Assembly: GCA_023434365.1 (NCBI GenBank)
Contig: JAEYSV010000057.1
Span: forward strand, 1 to 64,000
DNA length: 64,000 nucleotides
Source: Bacillota bacterium
GTDB taxonomy: Bacteria; Bacillota; Clostridia; Lachnospirales; Lachnospiraceae
Direction: 5' to 3'
The stretch's first letter is position 1, and each line of letters begins with the position of its first letter. The notes beneath the pieces are model-generated. The model searched no databases and was not told the DNA's origin. It saw only the letters and a program-made list of their open reading frames with translations. This document shows positions 9,801 through 17,689 of the stretch, in pieces. The position numbers and the translations under genes are program-made.

Positions 9801-10588
9801 AGAAGGGAATAACCTGACATACCCAAAGGTCTTGAGGTAAGATAATACGTCTGATTGGAATATGAACCAGAAAATGAAGAACTTTTGCCAGATGTAATAT
9901 TATTTTTGAATTTATCTAACGATATGGAATTGGTATCCCCTGTAGTCTGAAGTATAGATGGCAGAGAAAGATTAGAGCCTTTATACGTAGTTAGCATATC
10001 TAACTGATTATTTATGATACAAGCAAAACCACCGCCAGGATATAGTTTATCGTTAATTAAACTACAAAAGGAGTTACCGTCCATATAGAGATAAAGAATA
10101 CCCACTGCTGATTTATCTCTATAAATAGGAACTGCATATGCAACATAAAGTGAATTATAGTTGTTATAATATAAAGTATAGTTGCGATTGAGAATAATCC
10201 CTTCAATAATCATTTTATTAAAGGAAGTAATTTGTGGGGAGCCTAGAAGTTTATCTAGACTTTCTCCATAAAGATAGTTAATACTTGCTTTTTCGCCAGG
10301 AAGCATTTCCTTATATAATCGGTCTACATTAGTTTTTATATAAGTAAGGTCTTTGTCTTCTAGCTGCTTACTTATCGCACTAAGGCCAGAAATCATATTA
10401 TCACGATATTGATTTAATGAATCGAGGGTCTGAGTGGTTTCTTTTTCTAAGCTTGTAACGATAGCAGAGCTAACGGTGCTCTGCAAATTGTTATTAAACA
10501 TTAAGGTATTAGCTATTATAACCATCATAGCAGCTATAATGACTGTAAGGATAATATATGTAATCGGCTTATATTTATTTTTTTTCAT
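6872..10588 (-). CDS. Large membrane GGDEF/EAL protein (cyclic-di-GMP signalling)
   Basis: 1238 residues. Layout: membrane span near 9-30, extracytoplasmic Cache-like sensor to about 285, second span near 288-312, PAS-like domain (about 330-450), GGDEF domain, GAF-like segment (about 650-800), second GGDEF-like domain, and C-terminal EAL domain. The first GGDEF is intact (GGDEF at 531-535). The second reads TADKF at 894-898 and cannot be a normal cyclase. The EAL domain keeps EAL at 1020-1022, ELTESAL, DDFGSG, KLDKDFF and SEGVET, so phosphodiesterase activity is plausible. It would make or break cyclic-di-GMP in response to an external ligand. The start has an AGAAAGG site. Confidence 0.92.
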   Translation of the reverse strand: MKKNKYKPITYIILTVIIAAMMVIIANTLMFNNNLQSTVSSAIVTSLEKETTQTLDSLNQYRDNMISGLSAISKQLEDKDLTYIKTNVDRLYKEMLPGEKASINYLYGESLDKLLGSPQITSFNKMIIEGIILNRNYTLYYNNYNSLYVAYAVPIYRDKSAVGILYLYMDGNSFCSLINDKLYPGGGFACIINNQLDMLTTYKGSNLSLPSILQTTGDTNSISLDKFKNNITSGKSSSFSGSYSNQTYYLTSRPLGMSGYSLLNITSKEELPDTQLLTSIDKSRNLFYSILTSIIILLALIIILLIYSGVNLRRERARVALENSRYKSIFSLSSSVIWEYDIKKDTLTKSDPDLGIYTGSAFMNNYTDYITTANVIHPDDFVIFQQFYQSLMNGNQNISCEIRAKDLSQNYTWFELSGTTLYDNFNQPIMIVGQTINIDNKRKELSAIKDSIEKDSLTKLINRKTISRKINSYLASSCEGSTQALVLLDLDHFKSINHTFGYVFGDAFLSEFSSRIFKYFSSDTCLVGRFGGDEFILFFYQVPSNDYLIQQAEMLLSVIYETILNTNSEYNVSGCIGISLAPNHANNFSMLLEMADTALYYAKANGNNSILIYDDSLIPVNYINKDDLDDLPHTNFLSEHSVIDATIVTNTVDILFDARNIEISLNMILGLIGNFYRLRTINIIEYEGDYSHGHISYEWFSNTCKLFNKYEEISMQQLIGLESLIHQNKGAFSTTNREQIQKILSTLSQVFASDAISGLLVCPIYDSGAINGYLLFGYQGEDRIWMQNELDSLALISKIIGGYLTKLRTQEHAQIITKTDPLTGAYNLFAFTDLAHDLISEHPENSYILAYLDIDMFKLINDTYGYSEGDKILIECSNILDYLTEEDELFGRVTADKFVALFKYNDADRFLTKIKYLNKKMNEIPKTESDNYRISIIIGLYPIVDDSPMTVNIDRANMARKSVVSRHKSRFVFFNESMKSSLMKQHEIEDLMEDSLKNNEFVVYYQPKVYLKNNEIYGAEALVRWNLKGKELLYPGSFIPIFEDNHFILKLDFYVFEKVCEHLRSILDKGLNPYPVSINFSRLHLSNGEMIGKLHTIIEKYQIPANLLEIELTESALAANDSFMYTILFKLHQMGFKLSMDDFGSGLSSLNLLRKLPFDIIKLDKDFFQQGSSTDRERIVITNVVKMAKELQMDIVSEGVETEEQADFLRSINCNLAQGYLYAKPMPEQDYLNKYYQE

Positions 10589-10740
10589 CGGAAATAAATA
10601 CCTTTCTAATATAGAATTCTTTCTTAATATAGTTTTGTCATAATAATAATAAAAATTCTATAACGAAAACTATCTTTTACGTATATCGACAAAGCTCGAA
10701 TGTTTATTAACTATACATTAGTGGAATTATAAAAATGCAC

Positions 10741-10768
10741 TTGACATCCTTGATATATATGTTATAGT
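10741..10768 (+). promoter_or_regulatory. Sigma-A promoter of clpB
   Basis: TTGACA (10741-10746), 16-bp spacer, TATAGT (10763-10768), 39 bp before the clpB start. I see no CIRCE repeat and no tandem CtsR heptamers near it, so stress control is not evident from the DNA. Confidence 0.7.
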
Positions 10769-10806
10769 TGATATAGAACAAATAAGCAAAACAGGAGGGA
10801 GTATTA

Positions 10807-13389
10807 GTGAATATCAATCGATTTACCCAAAAGTCATTAGAGGCTGTTAAGAAGTGTGAGCACATTGCCTATGAGTATGGTAATCAAGCAATTACACAGG
10901 AACATTTTCTTTATAGTTTACTTACAATTGAAGACAGTCTTATTAAAAAACTAATTAGCAAAATGAATATCTCCGTTGAATCATTAATTCAATCAGTTGA
11001 AAACTTGATTGGAAAGCTTCCTAAGGTAACTGGAGGAGAACTCTATATAAACAATGAGTTAAATAAAGTGTTAATCTATGCAGAAGAAGAAGCAAAACGG
11101 ATGGGCGATGAGTATGTTTCTGTTGAGCATCTATTTTTAAGTATGGTAAAAGCTCCGAGTAAGGATGTAAAAGAACTGTTTAAACAGTATGAGATTACTA
11201 AAGATGCTTTTTTAGCTGCATTATCAACGGTTAGGGGTAATCAGAAAATTACTAGTGATAATCCAGAGGATACGTACGACACGTTAAACAAGTATGGCTA
11301 TGATTTGGTAGAGCGTGCAAGAGAACAAAAGTTAGATCCAGTAATTGGGCGTGATAACGAAATACGAAATGTCATTCGAATTCTATCTAGAAAGACGAAA
11401 AATAATCCAGTACTGATAGGAGAGCCAGGGGTAGGAAAAACTGCTGTAGTGGAAGGGCTTGCTCTTCGTATAGTTAGAGGGGATGTTCCTGAAGGGTTAA
11501 AGGGAAAACGTATTTTTTCGTTAGACATGGGGTCATTGGTTGCTGGTGCAAAATATCGTGGTGAGTTTGAGGAACGTCTTAAAGCAGTGTTAGAGGAAGT
11601 GAAGCGAAGTGAGGGTCAGATTATCCTTTTTATCGATGAACTTCATACTATTGTCGGTGCTGGGAAAACTGATGGAGCAATGGATGCAGGGAACTTGCTT
11701 AAGCCGATGCTTGCCAGAGGTGAATTACACTGCATTGGAGCGACTACATTAAATGAGTATCGACTTTATATAGAAAAAGACGCTGCCTTAGAACGACGTT
11801 TCCAACCAGTTCTTGTAGATGAGCCAACGGTAGAGGACACTATATCTATTTTACGAGGATTAAAGGATCGTTATGAAGTATATCATGGTGTAAAAATAAA
11901 TGATGCTGCATTGGTTCATGCTGCAGTATTATCAGATCGCTATATCAGTGATCGCTTTTTGCCTGACAAAGCCATCGACTTAGTGGACGAGGCTTGTGCA
12001 TTAATAAAAACCGAATTGGATTCCATGCCTCAAGAACTCGATGACATTAGCCGTCGTATTATGCAGATGGAAATTGAGGAGGCTGCCTTAAAAAGGGAAG
12101 AGGACAATCTGAGTAAAGAACGGTTAATGGAACTTCAAAGAGAGTTAGCAGAACTGCGTGATGAGTTTTCAATAGCCAAAGCAAAGTGGGATAGCGAGAA
12201 ATCAGCAGTTGAGCAAGTTCAGCACATTAAGGAAGAAATTGAAGAGGTGCAAAATCAAATTCAAATAGCCGAACGTAATTATGACCTGAATAAAGCAGCA
12301 GAGTTACAATATGGAAGGCTTCCAGAGCTAAAAAAACGTCTTCAACTAGAGGAAGATCGTATTAAGTCAAATGAACACACTTTAGTTCATGAGAATGTAT
12401 CAGAAGAAGAGATTGCTAAGATAGTAGCACGTTGGACAGGGATTCCTGTGGTAAAGCTTACAGAAAGTGAAAGAACTAAAACTCTTCACCTGGCTGAGGA
12501 ACTTCATAAACGTGTTATTGGGCAGCAGGAAGGGGTAGAAAAGGTAACGGATGCAATCCTTCGTTCTAAAGCAGGTATTAAAGATCCAAGCAAGCCAATT
12601 GGTTCTTTCTTATTCCTTGGCCCAACAGGTGTAGGAAAAACAGAACTTGCTAAAACACTAGCTGCCAGTTTGTTTGATGATGAGTCAAATATGGTCCGAA
12701 TCGATATGAGTGAATATATGGAGAAGCACTCTGTTGCTAGATTAATTGGAGCACCTCCGGGATATGTTGGATATGAAGAAGGTGGACAATTAACTGAGGC
12801 GGTACGCAGAAAGCCATATAGTGTAGTATTATTTGATGAAATAGAAAAAGCACATCCAGATGTGTTTAATGTATTATTACAAGTACTCGATGATGGACGA
12901 ATTACAGATTCGCAAGGTAGAACGGTAGACTTTAAGAATACTATTATCATTTTAACATCGAATATTGGATCTTCTTATCTATTAGAGGGAGTGAAAGAAA
13001 ATGGAATAATAGAGGAAGCTGTAGAGCAACGCGTGATGGAGCAGTTAAGAATGCAATTCCGACCCGAATTTTTAAATCGTTTGGACGAAATTATTATGTT
13101 CCGTCCATTGAGTAAAGAAAATATTAATGGGATTGTTAATCTATTATTAGCAGAATTAAACGAACGTTTAAAAGAGAAAGAATTAACAGTAGTGTTAAGT
13201 CAAAAAGCAAAACAATGGATAGTAGATCGCGCTTATGATCCTGCTTTTGGTGCAAGGCCTCTTAAACGTTTTTTACAAAAGCATGTTGAAACAGTTACTG
13301 CTAGATTAATTTTAGGAGGAGAAGTACTTTCTGGAAGTCAAATTTTTATCGACTTGGAAAATGATCAATTAAAAGCAAATTGCAAATAA
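10807..13389 (+). CDS. clpB: ATP-dependent disaggregase ClpB
   Basis: 860 residues, full length for ClpB. It starts with GTG after a GGAGGG site. Order of parts: Clp N-domain (about 1-145), first AAA+ module with Walker A GEPGVGKT at 205-212, the long coiled-coil middle domain (about 400-525) that separates ClpB from ClpC/ClpA, then the second AAA+ module with GPTGVGKT at 605-612 and a D2-small domain. It rescues aggregated proteins, normally with DnaK. No ClpP-docking loop is expected. It is transcribed from its own promoter. Confidence 0.95.
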   Translation: MNINRFTQKSLEAVKKCEHIAYEYGNQAITQEHFLYSLLTIEDSLIKKLISKMNISVESLIQSVENLIGKLPKVTGGELYINNELNKVLIYAEEEAKRMGDEYVSVEHLFLSMVKAPSKDVKELFKQYEITKDAFLAALSTVRGNQKITSDNPEDTYDTLNKYGYDLVERAREQKLDPVIGRDNEIRNVIRILSRKTKNNPVLIGEPGVGKTAVVEGLALRIVRGDVPEGLKGKRIFSLDMGSLVAGAKYRGEFEERLKAVLEEVKRSEGQIILFIDELHTIVGAGKTDGAMDAGNLLKPMLARGELHCIGATTLNEYRLYIEKDAALERRFQPVLVDEPTVEDTISILRGLKDRYEVYHGVKINDAALVHAAVLSDRYISDRFLPDKAIDLVDEACALIKTELDSMPQELDDISRRIMQMEIEEAALKREEDNLSKERLMELQRELAELRDEFSIAKAKWDSEKSAVEQVQHIKEEIEEVQNQIQIAERNYDLNKAAELQYGRLPELKKRLQLEEDRIKSNEHTLVHENVSEEEIAKIVARWTGIPVVKLTESERTKTLHLAEELHKRVIGQQEGVEKVTDAILRSKAGIKDPSKPIGSFLFLGPTGVGKTELAKTLAASLFDDESNMVRIDMSEYMEKHSVARLIGAPPGYVGYEEGGQLTEAVRRKPYSVVLFDEIEKAHPDVFNVLLQVLDDGRITDSQGRTVDFKNTIIILTSNIGSSYLLEGVKENGIIEEAVEQRVMEQLRMQFRPEFLNRLDEIIMFRPLSKENINGIVNLLLAELNERLKEKELTVVLSQKAKQWIVDRAYDPAFGARPLKRFLQKHVETVTARLILGGEVLSGSQIFIDLENDQLKANCK

Positions 13390-13444
13390 GGTTTGAAATT
13401 TCTTTCATTATTTCAAGGATTAACTAATAAAGACTGAAATTTCC

Positions 13445-13473
13445 TTGACAAACTATTTTCTTTAACGTATACT
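13445..13473 (+). promoter_or_regulatory. Strong sigma-A promoter upstream of the DEAD-box helicase leader
   Basis: A near-consensus promoter: TTGACA (13445-13450), 17-bp spacer, TATACT (13468-13473). Transcription would start near 13480, giving a leader of about 165 nucleotides that contains an intrinsic terminator. Confidence 0.8.
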
Positions 13474-13548
13474 TGTCAAATGGATATTTTGCAGATTATT
13501 CGAAATAAAAAGTTGTTATTTTGTAAATACTGAATAATGTGAGTGATA

Positions 13549-13581
13549 AAGCTCTTGGTCCCGTTGGTCAAGGGCTTTTTT
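13549..13581 (+). terminator. Intrinsic terminator inside the helicase leader (possible attenuator)
   Basis: The stem AAGCTCTTG (13549-13557) with CAAGGGCTT (13569-13577) is followed by a T run. It lies downstream of the strong promoter at 13445 and 66 bp upstream of the helicase ATG. It is therefore more likely a regulated attenuator than the clpB terminator. clpB ends 160 bp earlier. Confidence 0.75.
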
Positions 13582-13646
13582 ATGGCAAAGGAATAATCAG
13601 TAATCAGCCATAAGAGTTGTGAACCAATGAAAGGATTATATATTAT

Positions 13647-15233
13647 ATGGAAACTATAAGATTTGAAGAATTACAATTAGACCCAGCAATTTTGAGGGCA
13701 GTTGAGGATATGGGATTTGAACAGGCAAGCCCAATCCAGGCAAAAGCAATTCCTGTTGTTTTAGCAGGTGGAGATATTATTGGACAAGCACAGACAGGGA
13801 CAGGAAAAACAGCAGCATTTGGGATACCATTGTTGCAGAAAATCAATCCTAAAAGTAGTAAATTACAGTCTATTATACTTTGTCCAACGAGAGAGCTTGC
13901 AATTCAGGTATCAGAGGAAATCAGAAATTTAAGTAAATATATGCATGGAATTAAAGTGCTTCCTATCTATGGAGGACAGGATATTACGAAACAAATCCGT
14001 TCACTTAAAGCAGGGGTACAAGTAATGGTAGGAACTCCAGGCCGTGTGATGGATCATATGCGTCGAAAAACAGTCAAATTCGATCATGTTAATATGGTTG
14101 TTCTTGACGAGGCAGATGAAATGCTTAACATGGGATTTCGTGAAGATATCGAAACTATCCTAAAGGAAGTTCCAGAGGAAAGACAGACAGTGCTGTTCTC
14201 AGCAACAATGCCAAAGCCTATTATGGATATCGCTACGATGTACCAGAAGGATGCCCAAATTATTAAGGTAGTCAAAAAAGAATTAACAGTTCCTATGGTG
14301 GAACAGTTTTACTATGAAGTACGTCCAAAGAACAAATTGGAAACACTATCTAGACTACTTGATATGTATGATCCAAAACTTTCGGTTGTATTCTGTAATA
14401 CAAAACGTATGGTGGAAGAAACCGTAGAAGGATTAAAGGGACGTGGATATTTTGCTGAAGCACTTCATGGTGATATGAAGCAGCTACACAGAGACCGCGT
14501 TATGAATGGTTTTAGATCTGGTAAAGTAGATATTCTGGTTGCTACGGATATTGCGGCAAGAGGAATAGACGTAGATGATGTAGAAGCAGTATTTAATTAT
14601 GACGTTCCACAAGACGATGAATTCTATGTTCACCGTATTGGGAGAACCGGACGCGCGGGCAGAACCGGTCGTGCTTTTACCTTGGTCGTTGGTAGAGAGG
14701 TATATAAATTAAAAGATATTCAGCGTTACTGTAAAACCAAAATTATTGCACAACCAATTCCGACCTTAAATGATGTTACCAAATTAAAAGCGGACAAAAT
14801 TTTGGATCAGGTAACAGAAATGATTGGTAGTTTGGATTTATCAAAAATGGTTACCATGATTGAGGAAAAAGTAAATGAAGAAGATTACACATCACTGGAT
14901 GTAGCAGCAGCATTTTTAAAAATGATGATGGGTGAAACAAGCGAAATCATTGAGGAATCAAAAAAAGATTTTGGTGATACTGGTGCTTCAAAAGGAATGG
15001 TAAGATTATTCTTAAATCTTGGAAAAAAACAAAACATTCGTCCTGGAGATATTGTTGGAGCAATTGCAGGGGAAACAGGCATGTCTGGAAGTCTAATTGG
15101 TTCTATCGATATGTATGACCGTTATACGTTTGTTGAAATCCCAAAGGAATATGCATATGATGTAATTAATGTGATGAAATCAGCTAAAATAAAAGGTAAA
15201 ACAGTGAACTTAGAACCTGCAAACCGTAAATAG
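13647..15233 (+). CDS. DEAD-box ATP-dependent RNA helicase (CshA/DeaD type)
   Basis: 528 residues. The RecA-like core shows the Q motif (PIQAKAIP), Walker A AQTGTGKT at 48-55, PTREL, DEAD at 154-157, SAT, ARGID and HRIGRTGRAGR. The C-terminal region after about residue 400 ends in a DbpA/CsdA-type RNA-binding domain (GDIVGAIAGE...), so it probably binds structured RNA during ribosome assembly or cold adaptation. The ribosome site AAAGGA precedes ATG 13647. The gene is monocistronic. The leader terminator suggests control at elongation. Confidence 0.93.
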   Translation: METIRFEELQLDPAILRAVEDMGFEQASPIQAKAIPVVLAGGDIIGQAQTGTGKTAAFGIPLLQKINPKSSKLQSIILCPTRELAIQVSEEIRNLSKYMHGIKVLPIYGGQDITKQIRSLKAGVQVMVGTPGRVMDHMRRKTVKFDHVNMVVLDEADEMLNMGFREDIETILKEVPEERQTVLFSATMPKPIMDIATMYQKDAQIIKVVKKELTVPMVEQFYYEVRPKNKLETLSRLLDMYDPKLSVVFCNTKRMVEETVEGLKGRGYFAEALHGDMKQLHRDRVMNGFRSGKVDILVATDIAARGIDVDDVEAVFNYDVPQDDEFYVHRIGRTGRAGRTGRAFTLVVGREVYKLKDIQRYCKTKIIAQPIPTLNDVTKLKADKILDQVTEMIGSLDLSKMVTMIEEKVNEEDYTSLDVAAAFLKMMMGETSEIIEESKKDFGDTGASKGMVRLFLNLGKKQNIRPGDIVGAIAGETGMSGSLIGSIDMYDRYTFVEIPKEYAYDVINVMKSAKIKGKTVNLEPANRK

Positions 15234-15243
15234 AATTTATTAT

Positions 15244-15280
15244 AAAACCCTTTTTCGTAATTTGAAAAAGGGTTTTTATT
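15244..15280 (+). terminator. Terminator after the DEAD-box helicase gene
   Basis: A perfect inverted repeat, AAAACCCTTTTTC with GAAAAAGGGTTTT, then a T-rich tail, 11 bp after the stop codon. Confidence 0.9.
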
Positions 15281-15401
15281 ATACAAGGAATTACATTGAG
15301 AAATATTTGACAAAGTACTATAATAGTGTTATTAAAGAGTAATTAGGCTGTTTTATAATATTATTATAAGCGTAGGCTAAGTGGTGTCAGGAGGATGAAG
15401 C

Positions 15402-16427
15402 ATGAAAGCGTGTTACTTTATGGGCAACCGAAAATTTGAAGTCAAAGAGGTAAATAAACCAGAGGTTATGCCAGGTTGGGCTCTGGTTAAGAATATGTGC
15501 TGTGGAGTGTGTGGAACTGATGTACATATTTATCATGGTGAACCAGGTTCAGCGGATGTAGTGCCTCCTATTGTACTTGGACATGAATATTCTGGTATTG
15601 TTGAGGCAATAGGTAGTGAAGTTACCAATGTAGTTGTTGGAGACCACGTGACAATTGATCCTAATATTTATTGTGGTGAGTGTAGTTATTGTCAAAATGG
15701 AAAGAAACAATTATGCGAAAAAATGCAGGCTGTTGGTGTAACAATGGATGGAGGATTTGCAGAGTATAGTTTAGTCCCATCCGGTCAACTCTTCCGATTA
15801 AATAAAGATATTCCATTTGAGTTTGGAGCAATGGCAGAGCCAATTGCATGTTGTATACATGGAATCGATTTGGCTAAGATAAAAGTCGGACAATCAGTAT
15901 GCATCGTTGGTGGTGGAGCGATAGGATTAATTATGGCTCAGTTAGCCAAATTGTCAGGTGCATCAATTGTTATTGTTAGTGAACCAAGCAAAAAACGAAG
16001 AGAGATTGCTATGGAAGTAGGAGTTGACTTAACTGTAAACCCTTTCGAGGAGAACTATACTGATGTGGTTCGAGAATTTACAGGCGAAGACGGAGTGGAT
16101 GTTGTAATTGAATGTGTAGGCAATATACCTGCAGTTCAAAGTGCTTTTGACTTGGCCAAAAAAGGTGCGATGATTCTGCTGTTTAGTGTTCCCAAGGTGG
16201 ATGCGGTGTACCAGCTAAAGTTATTTGATATATTTAAAAAAGAGTTGACTGTTAGAGGGTCTTTTGTAAATCCTGATACTCATTTACGAGCAGTATCGCT
16301 GATCAATGCAGCGAAGATTAATCTGACGCCAATAATTACTCATTTTTACTCTATAGAGGAAGTAGAGCAGGCCATTTTTATGCAAATGAATGATGAGTCA
16401 GTAAAAGTAATAGTTAATTGTAAATAA
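15402..16427 (+). CDS. Zinc-dependent medium-chain alcohol/polyol dehydrogenase
   Basis: 341 residues, the usual length for the medium-chain dehydrogenase family. Catalytic-zinc region CGVCGTD and GHEYSG, the four structural-zinc cysteines in a CGECSYCQNGKKQLC block, and the nucleotide-binding VGGGAIG loop are all present. It resembles sorbitol/threonine dehydrogenases, but the substrate cannot be read from sequence. Its place beside a mannoside regulator suggests a sugar or polyol. Start ATG 15402 follows AGGAGG. Upstream, TTGACA at 15307 with TATTAA 17 bp later is a possible promoter. Confidence 0.88.
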   Translation: MKACYFMGNRKFEVKEVNKPEVMPGWALVKNMCCGVCGTDVHIYHGEPGSADVVPPIVLGHEYSGIVEAIGSEVTNVVVGDHVTIDPNIYCGECSYCQNGKKQLCEKMQAVGVTMDGGFAEYSLVPSGQLFRLNKDIPFEFGAMAEPIACCIHGIDLAKIKVGQSVCIVGGGAIGLIMAQLAKLSGASIVIVSEPSKKRREIAMEVGVDLTVNPFEENYTDVVREFTGEDGVDVVIECVGNIPAVQSAFDLAKKGAMILLFSVPKVDAVYQLKLFDIFKKELTVRGSFVNPDTHLRAVSLINAAKINLTPIITHFYSIEEVEQAIFMQMNDESVKVIVNCK

Positions 16428-16508
16428 ATATACATACAAATGTCGCGTTTAAATGTGCAGACTAATTATCATAAATGTGGTTACTAAGTTTTACAGGAGA
16501 GTAGCATA

Positions 16509-16529
16509 ATGAAAAGGAGTACTTATTGA
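16509..16529 (+). CDS. Possible six-codon leader ORF before the LacI-type regulator
   Basis: ATG 16509 has its own CAGGAGAG site and encodes MKRSTY. Its TGA ends one base before the regulator's ATG, and the ORF itself contains the AAAGGAG that serves the regulator. This arrangement would couple translation of the two. It is inferred from layout only. Confidence 0.3.
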   Translation: MKRSTY

Positions 16530-16530
16530 C

Positions 16531-17541
16531 ATGAAAAAAAACATTACAATGAAAGACATTGCTACTAAATTAAATATCAGTACCGTAACTGTTTCCAAAG
16601 CATTAACAGATAAAGAGGGAGTTGGAGATGAGTTAAGAAGAAAAATTAAAGAACTTGCTGATGAAATGGGATATCGCTATAACTCACTTGCCAGAGATAT
16701 GAAAGAAGGAAAGAGCTCCAACATAGGAATTATTGTATCGGAGCGATTTATGAAAGAATATGGCTTTTATATGAATGCATATGGATATTGTGTAAAAGCA
16801 TTGGCAGCCCATAATTATTATGGAATTATGGAAATTATCAGTACACAGATGGAAGCTGATTTGGTTGTTCCTAATGTGCTACGTGATAATAAAGTGGATG
16901 GGCTTATTATGTTAGGCCAGGTGAGCGCAGAATATCTACACATTATAAAAGCTAGTTCTCTTCATTTTGTCCAACTCGATTTTTATAACGAACGCGAGGA
17001 AGCAGATGCTATTTTAAGTGATAATCTGTATGGATCTTATGTAACCACTAATTATTTAGTAGAATTAGGACACAAAAAAATTGGTTTTGTTGGAAACAAG
17101 ATGGCAACCAGTAGTATTTTAGATCGATATTTGGGGTATTATAAAGCATTGCTGGAAAATGATTTGTCGTTTAGAGAGGAATGGATAATTAAGGACCGAA
17201 ATATTAATGGAGAGTTTGTTGATCTTATATTGCCTGATACTATGCCGACGGCTTTTGTCTGTAATTGTGATGAAGTTGCTTATCATTTAGTAAGAAAACT
17301 AAAAAATGAGGGCTATATAATTCCAGAGGATGTATCTGTTGTGGGTTTTGATAATTTTATTTACTCAACCTTATCTTCTCCTGCAATAACGACATTTGAA
17401 GTGGATATGAAGGCTATGGCAGAAATAGCAGTGGAGACGATTGTAAAAAGAATTGAAAAGCCATCGCAGTCAAATAGTCGTAAAGTAGTGAGTGGAAAGA
17501 TAATTATTAGAGATTCTTGTGCTCCTCCTAGAAATGAGTAG
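16531..17541 (+). CDS. LacI-family transcriptional regulator
   Basis: 336 residues. The N-terminal helix-turn-helix reads MKDIATKLNISTVTVSKAL, followed by the hinge helix and a periplasmic-binding-protein-like sugar domain (about 65-330) with the usual GFVG and VVGFDN motifs. It lies between the dehydrogenase and the epimerase/phosphorylase genes, and a CG-centred palindrome sits at the epimerase promoter. It most likely represses that transcript until a mannose-containing disaccharide or related sugar binds. The effector is inferred. Confidence 0.9.
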   Translation: MKKNITMKDIATKLNISTVTVSKALTDKEGVGDELRRKIKELADEMGYRYNSLARDMKEGKSSNIGIIVSERFMKEYGFYMNAYGYCVKALAAHNYYGIMEIISTQMEADLVVPNVLRDNKVDGLIMLGQVSAEYLHIIKASSLHFVQLDFYNEREEADAILSDNLYGSYVTTNYLVELGHKKIGFVGNKMATSSILDRYLGYYKALLENDLSFREEWIIKDRNINGEFVDLILPDTMPTAFVCNCDEVAYHLVRKLKNEGYIIPEDVSVVGFDNFIYSTLSSPAITTFEVDMKAMAEIAVETIVKRIEKPSQSNSRKVVSGKIIIRDSCAPPRNE

Positions 17542-17556
17542 GGGCATGGAAAATCA

Positions 17557-17585
17557 TTGCTTTTCAAGATTAGGTGCGATATAAT
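17557..17585 (+). promoter_or_regulatory. Promoter of the epimerase/phosphorylase operon
   Basis: TTGCTT (17557-17562), 17-bp spacer, TATAAT (17580-17585). Transcription should begin at about 17592, at the left edge of the operator palindrome. Confidence 0.7.
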
Positions 17586-17592
17586 ATATTCG

Positions 17593-17612
17593 TTAGGTTA
17601 TCGTTAACCTAA
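17593..17612 (+). promoter_or_regulatory. LacI-family operator palindrome
   Basis: TTAGGTTA-TCGT-TAACCTAA is an almost perfect 20-bp palindrome centred on CG, the usual centre of LacI/PurR/CcpA-family operators. It covers the predicted start of transcription, where a bound repressor would block it. The adjacent LacI-type gene is the obvious candidate. Confidence 0.65.
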
Positions 17613-17689
17613 TTACTGTGTTTGTAGTTTTAAGTGATACATTTGGCAAAATGAGTACGCGAAACTATTAGTTTAAGGAGGCAAACAAA

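Noticed and set aside
10644..10740. CIRCE or CtsR operator upstream of clpB
   Set aside because: I found no TTAGCACTC-N9-GAGTGCTAA repeat and no tandem GGTCAAA heptamers.
12504..12950. 148-codon minus-strand open frame within clpB
   Set aside because: It lies opposite the conserved second AAA+ module and is explained by that gene.
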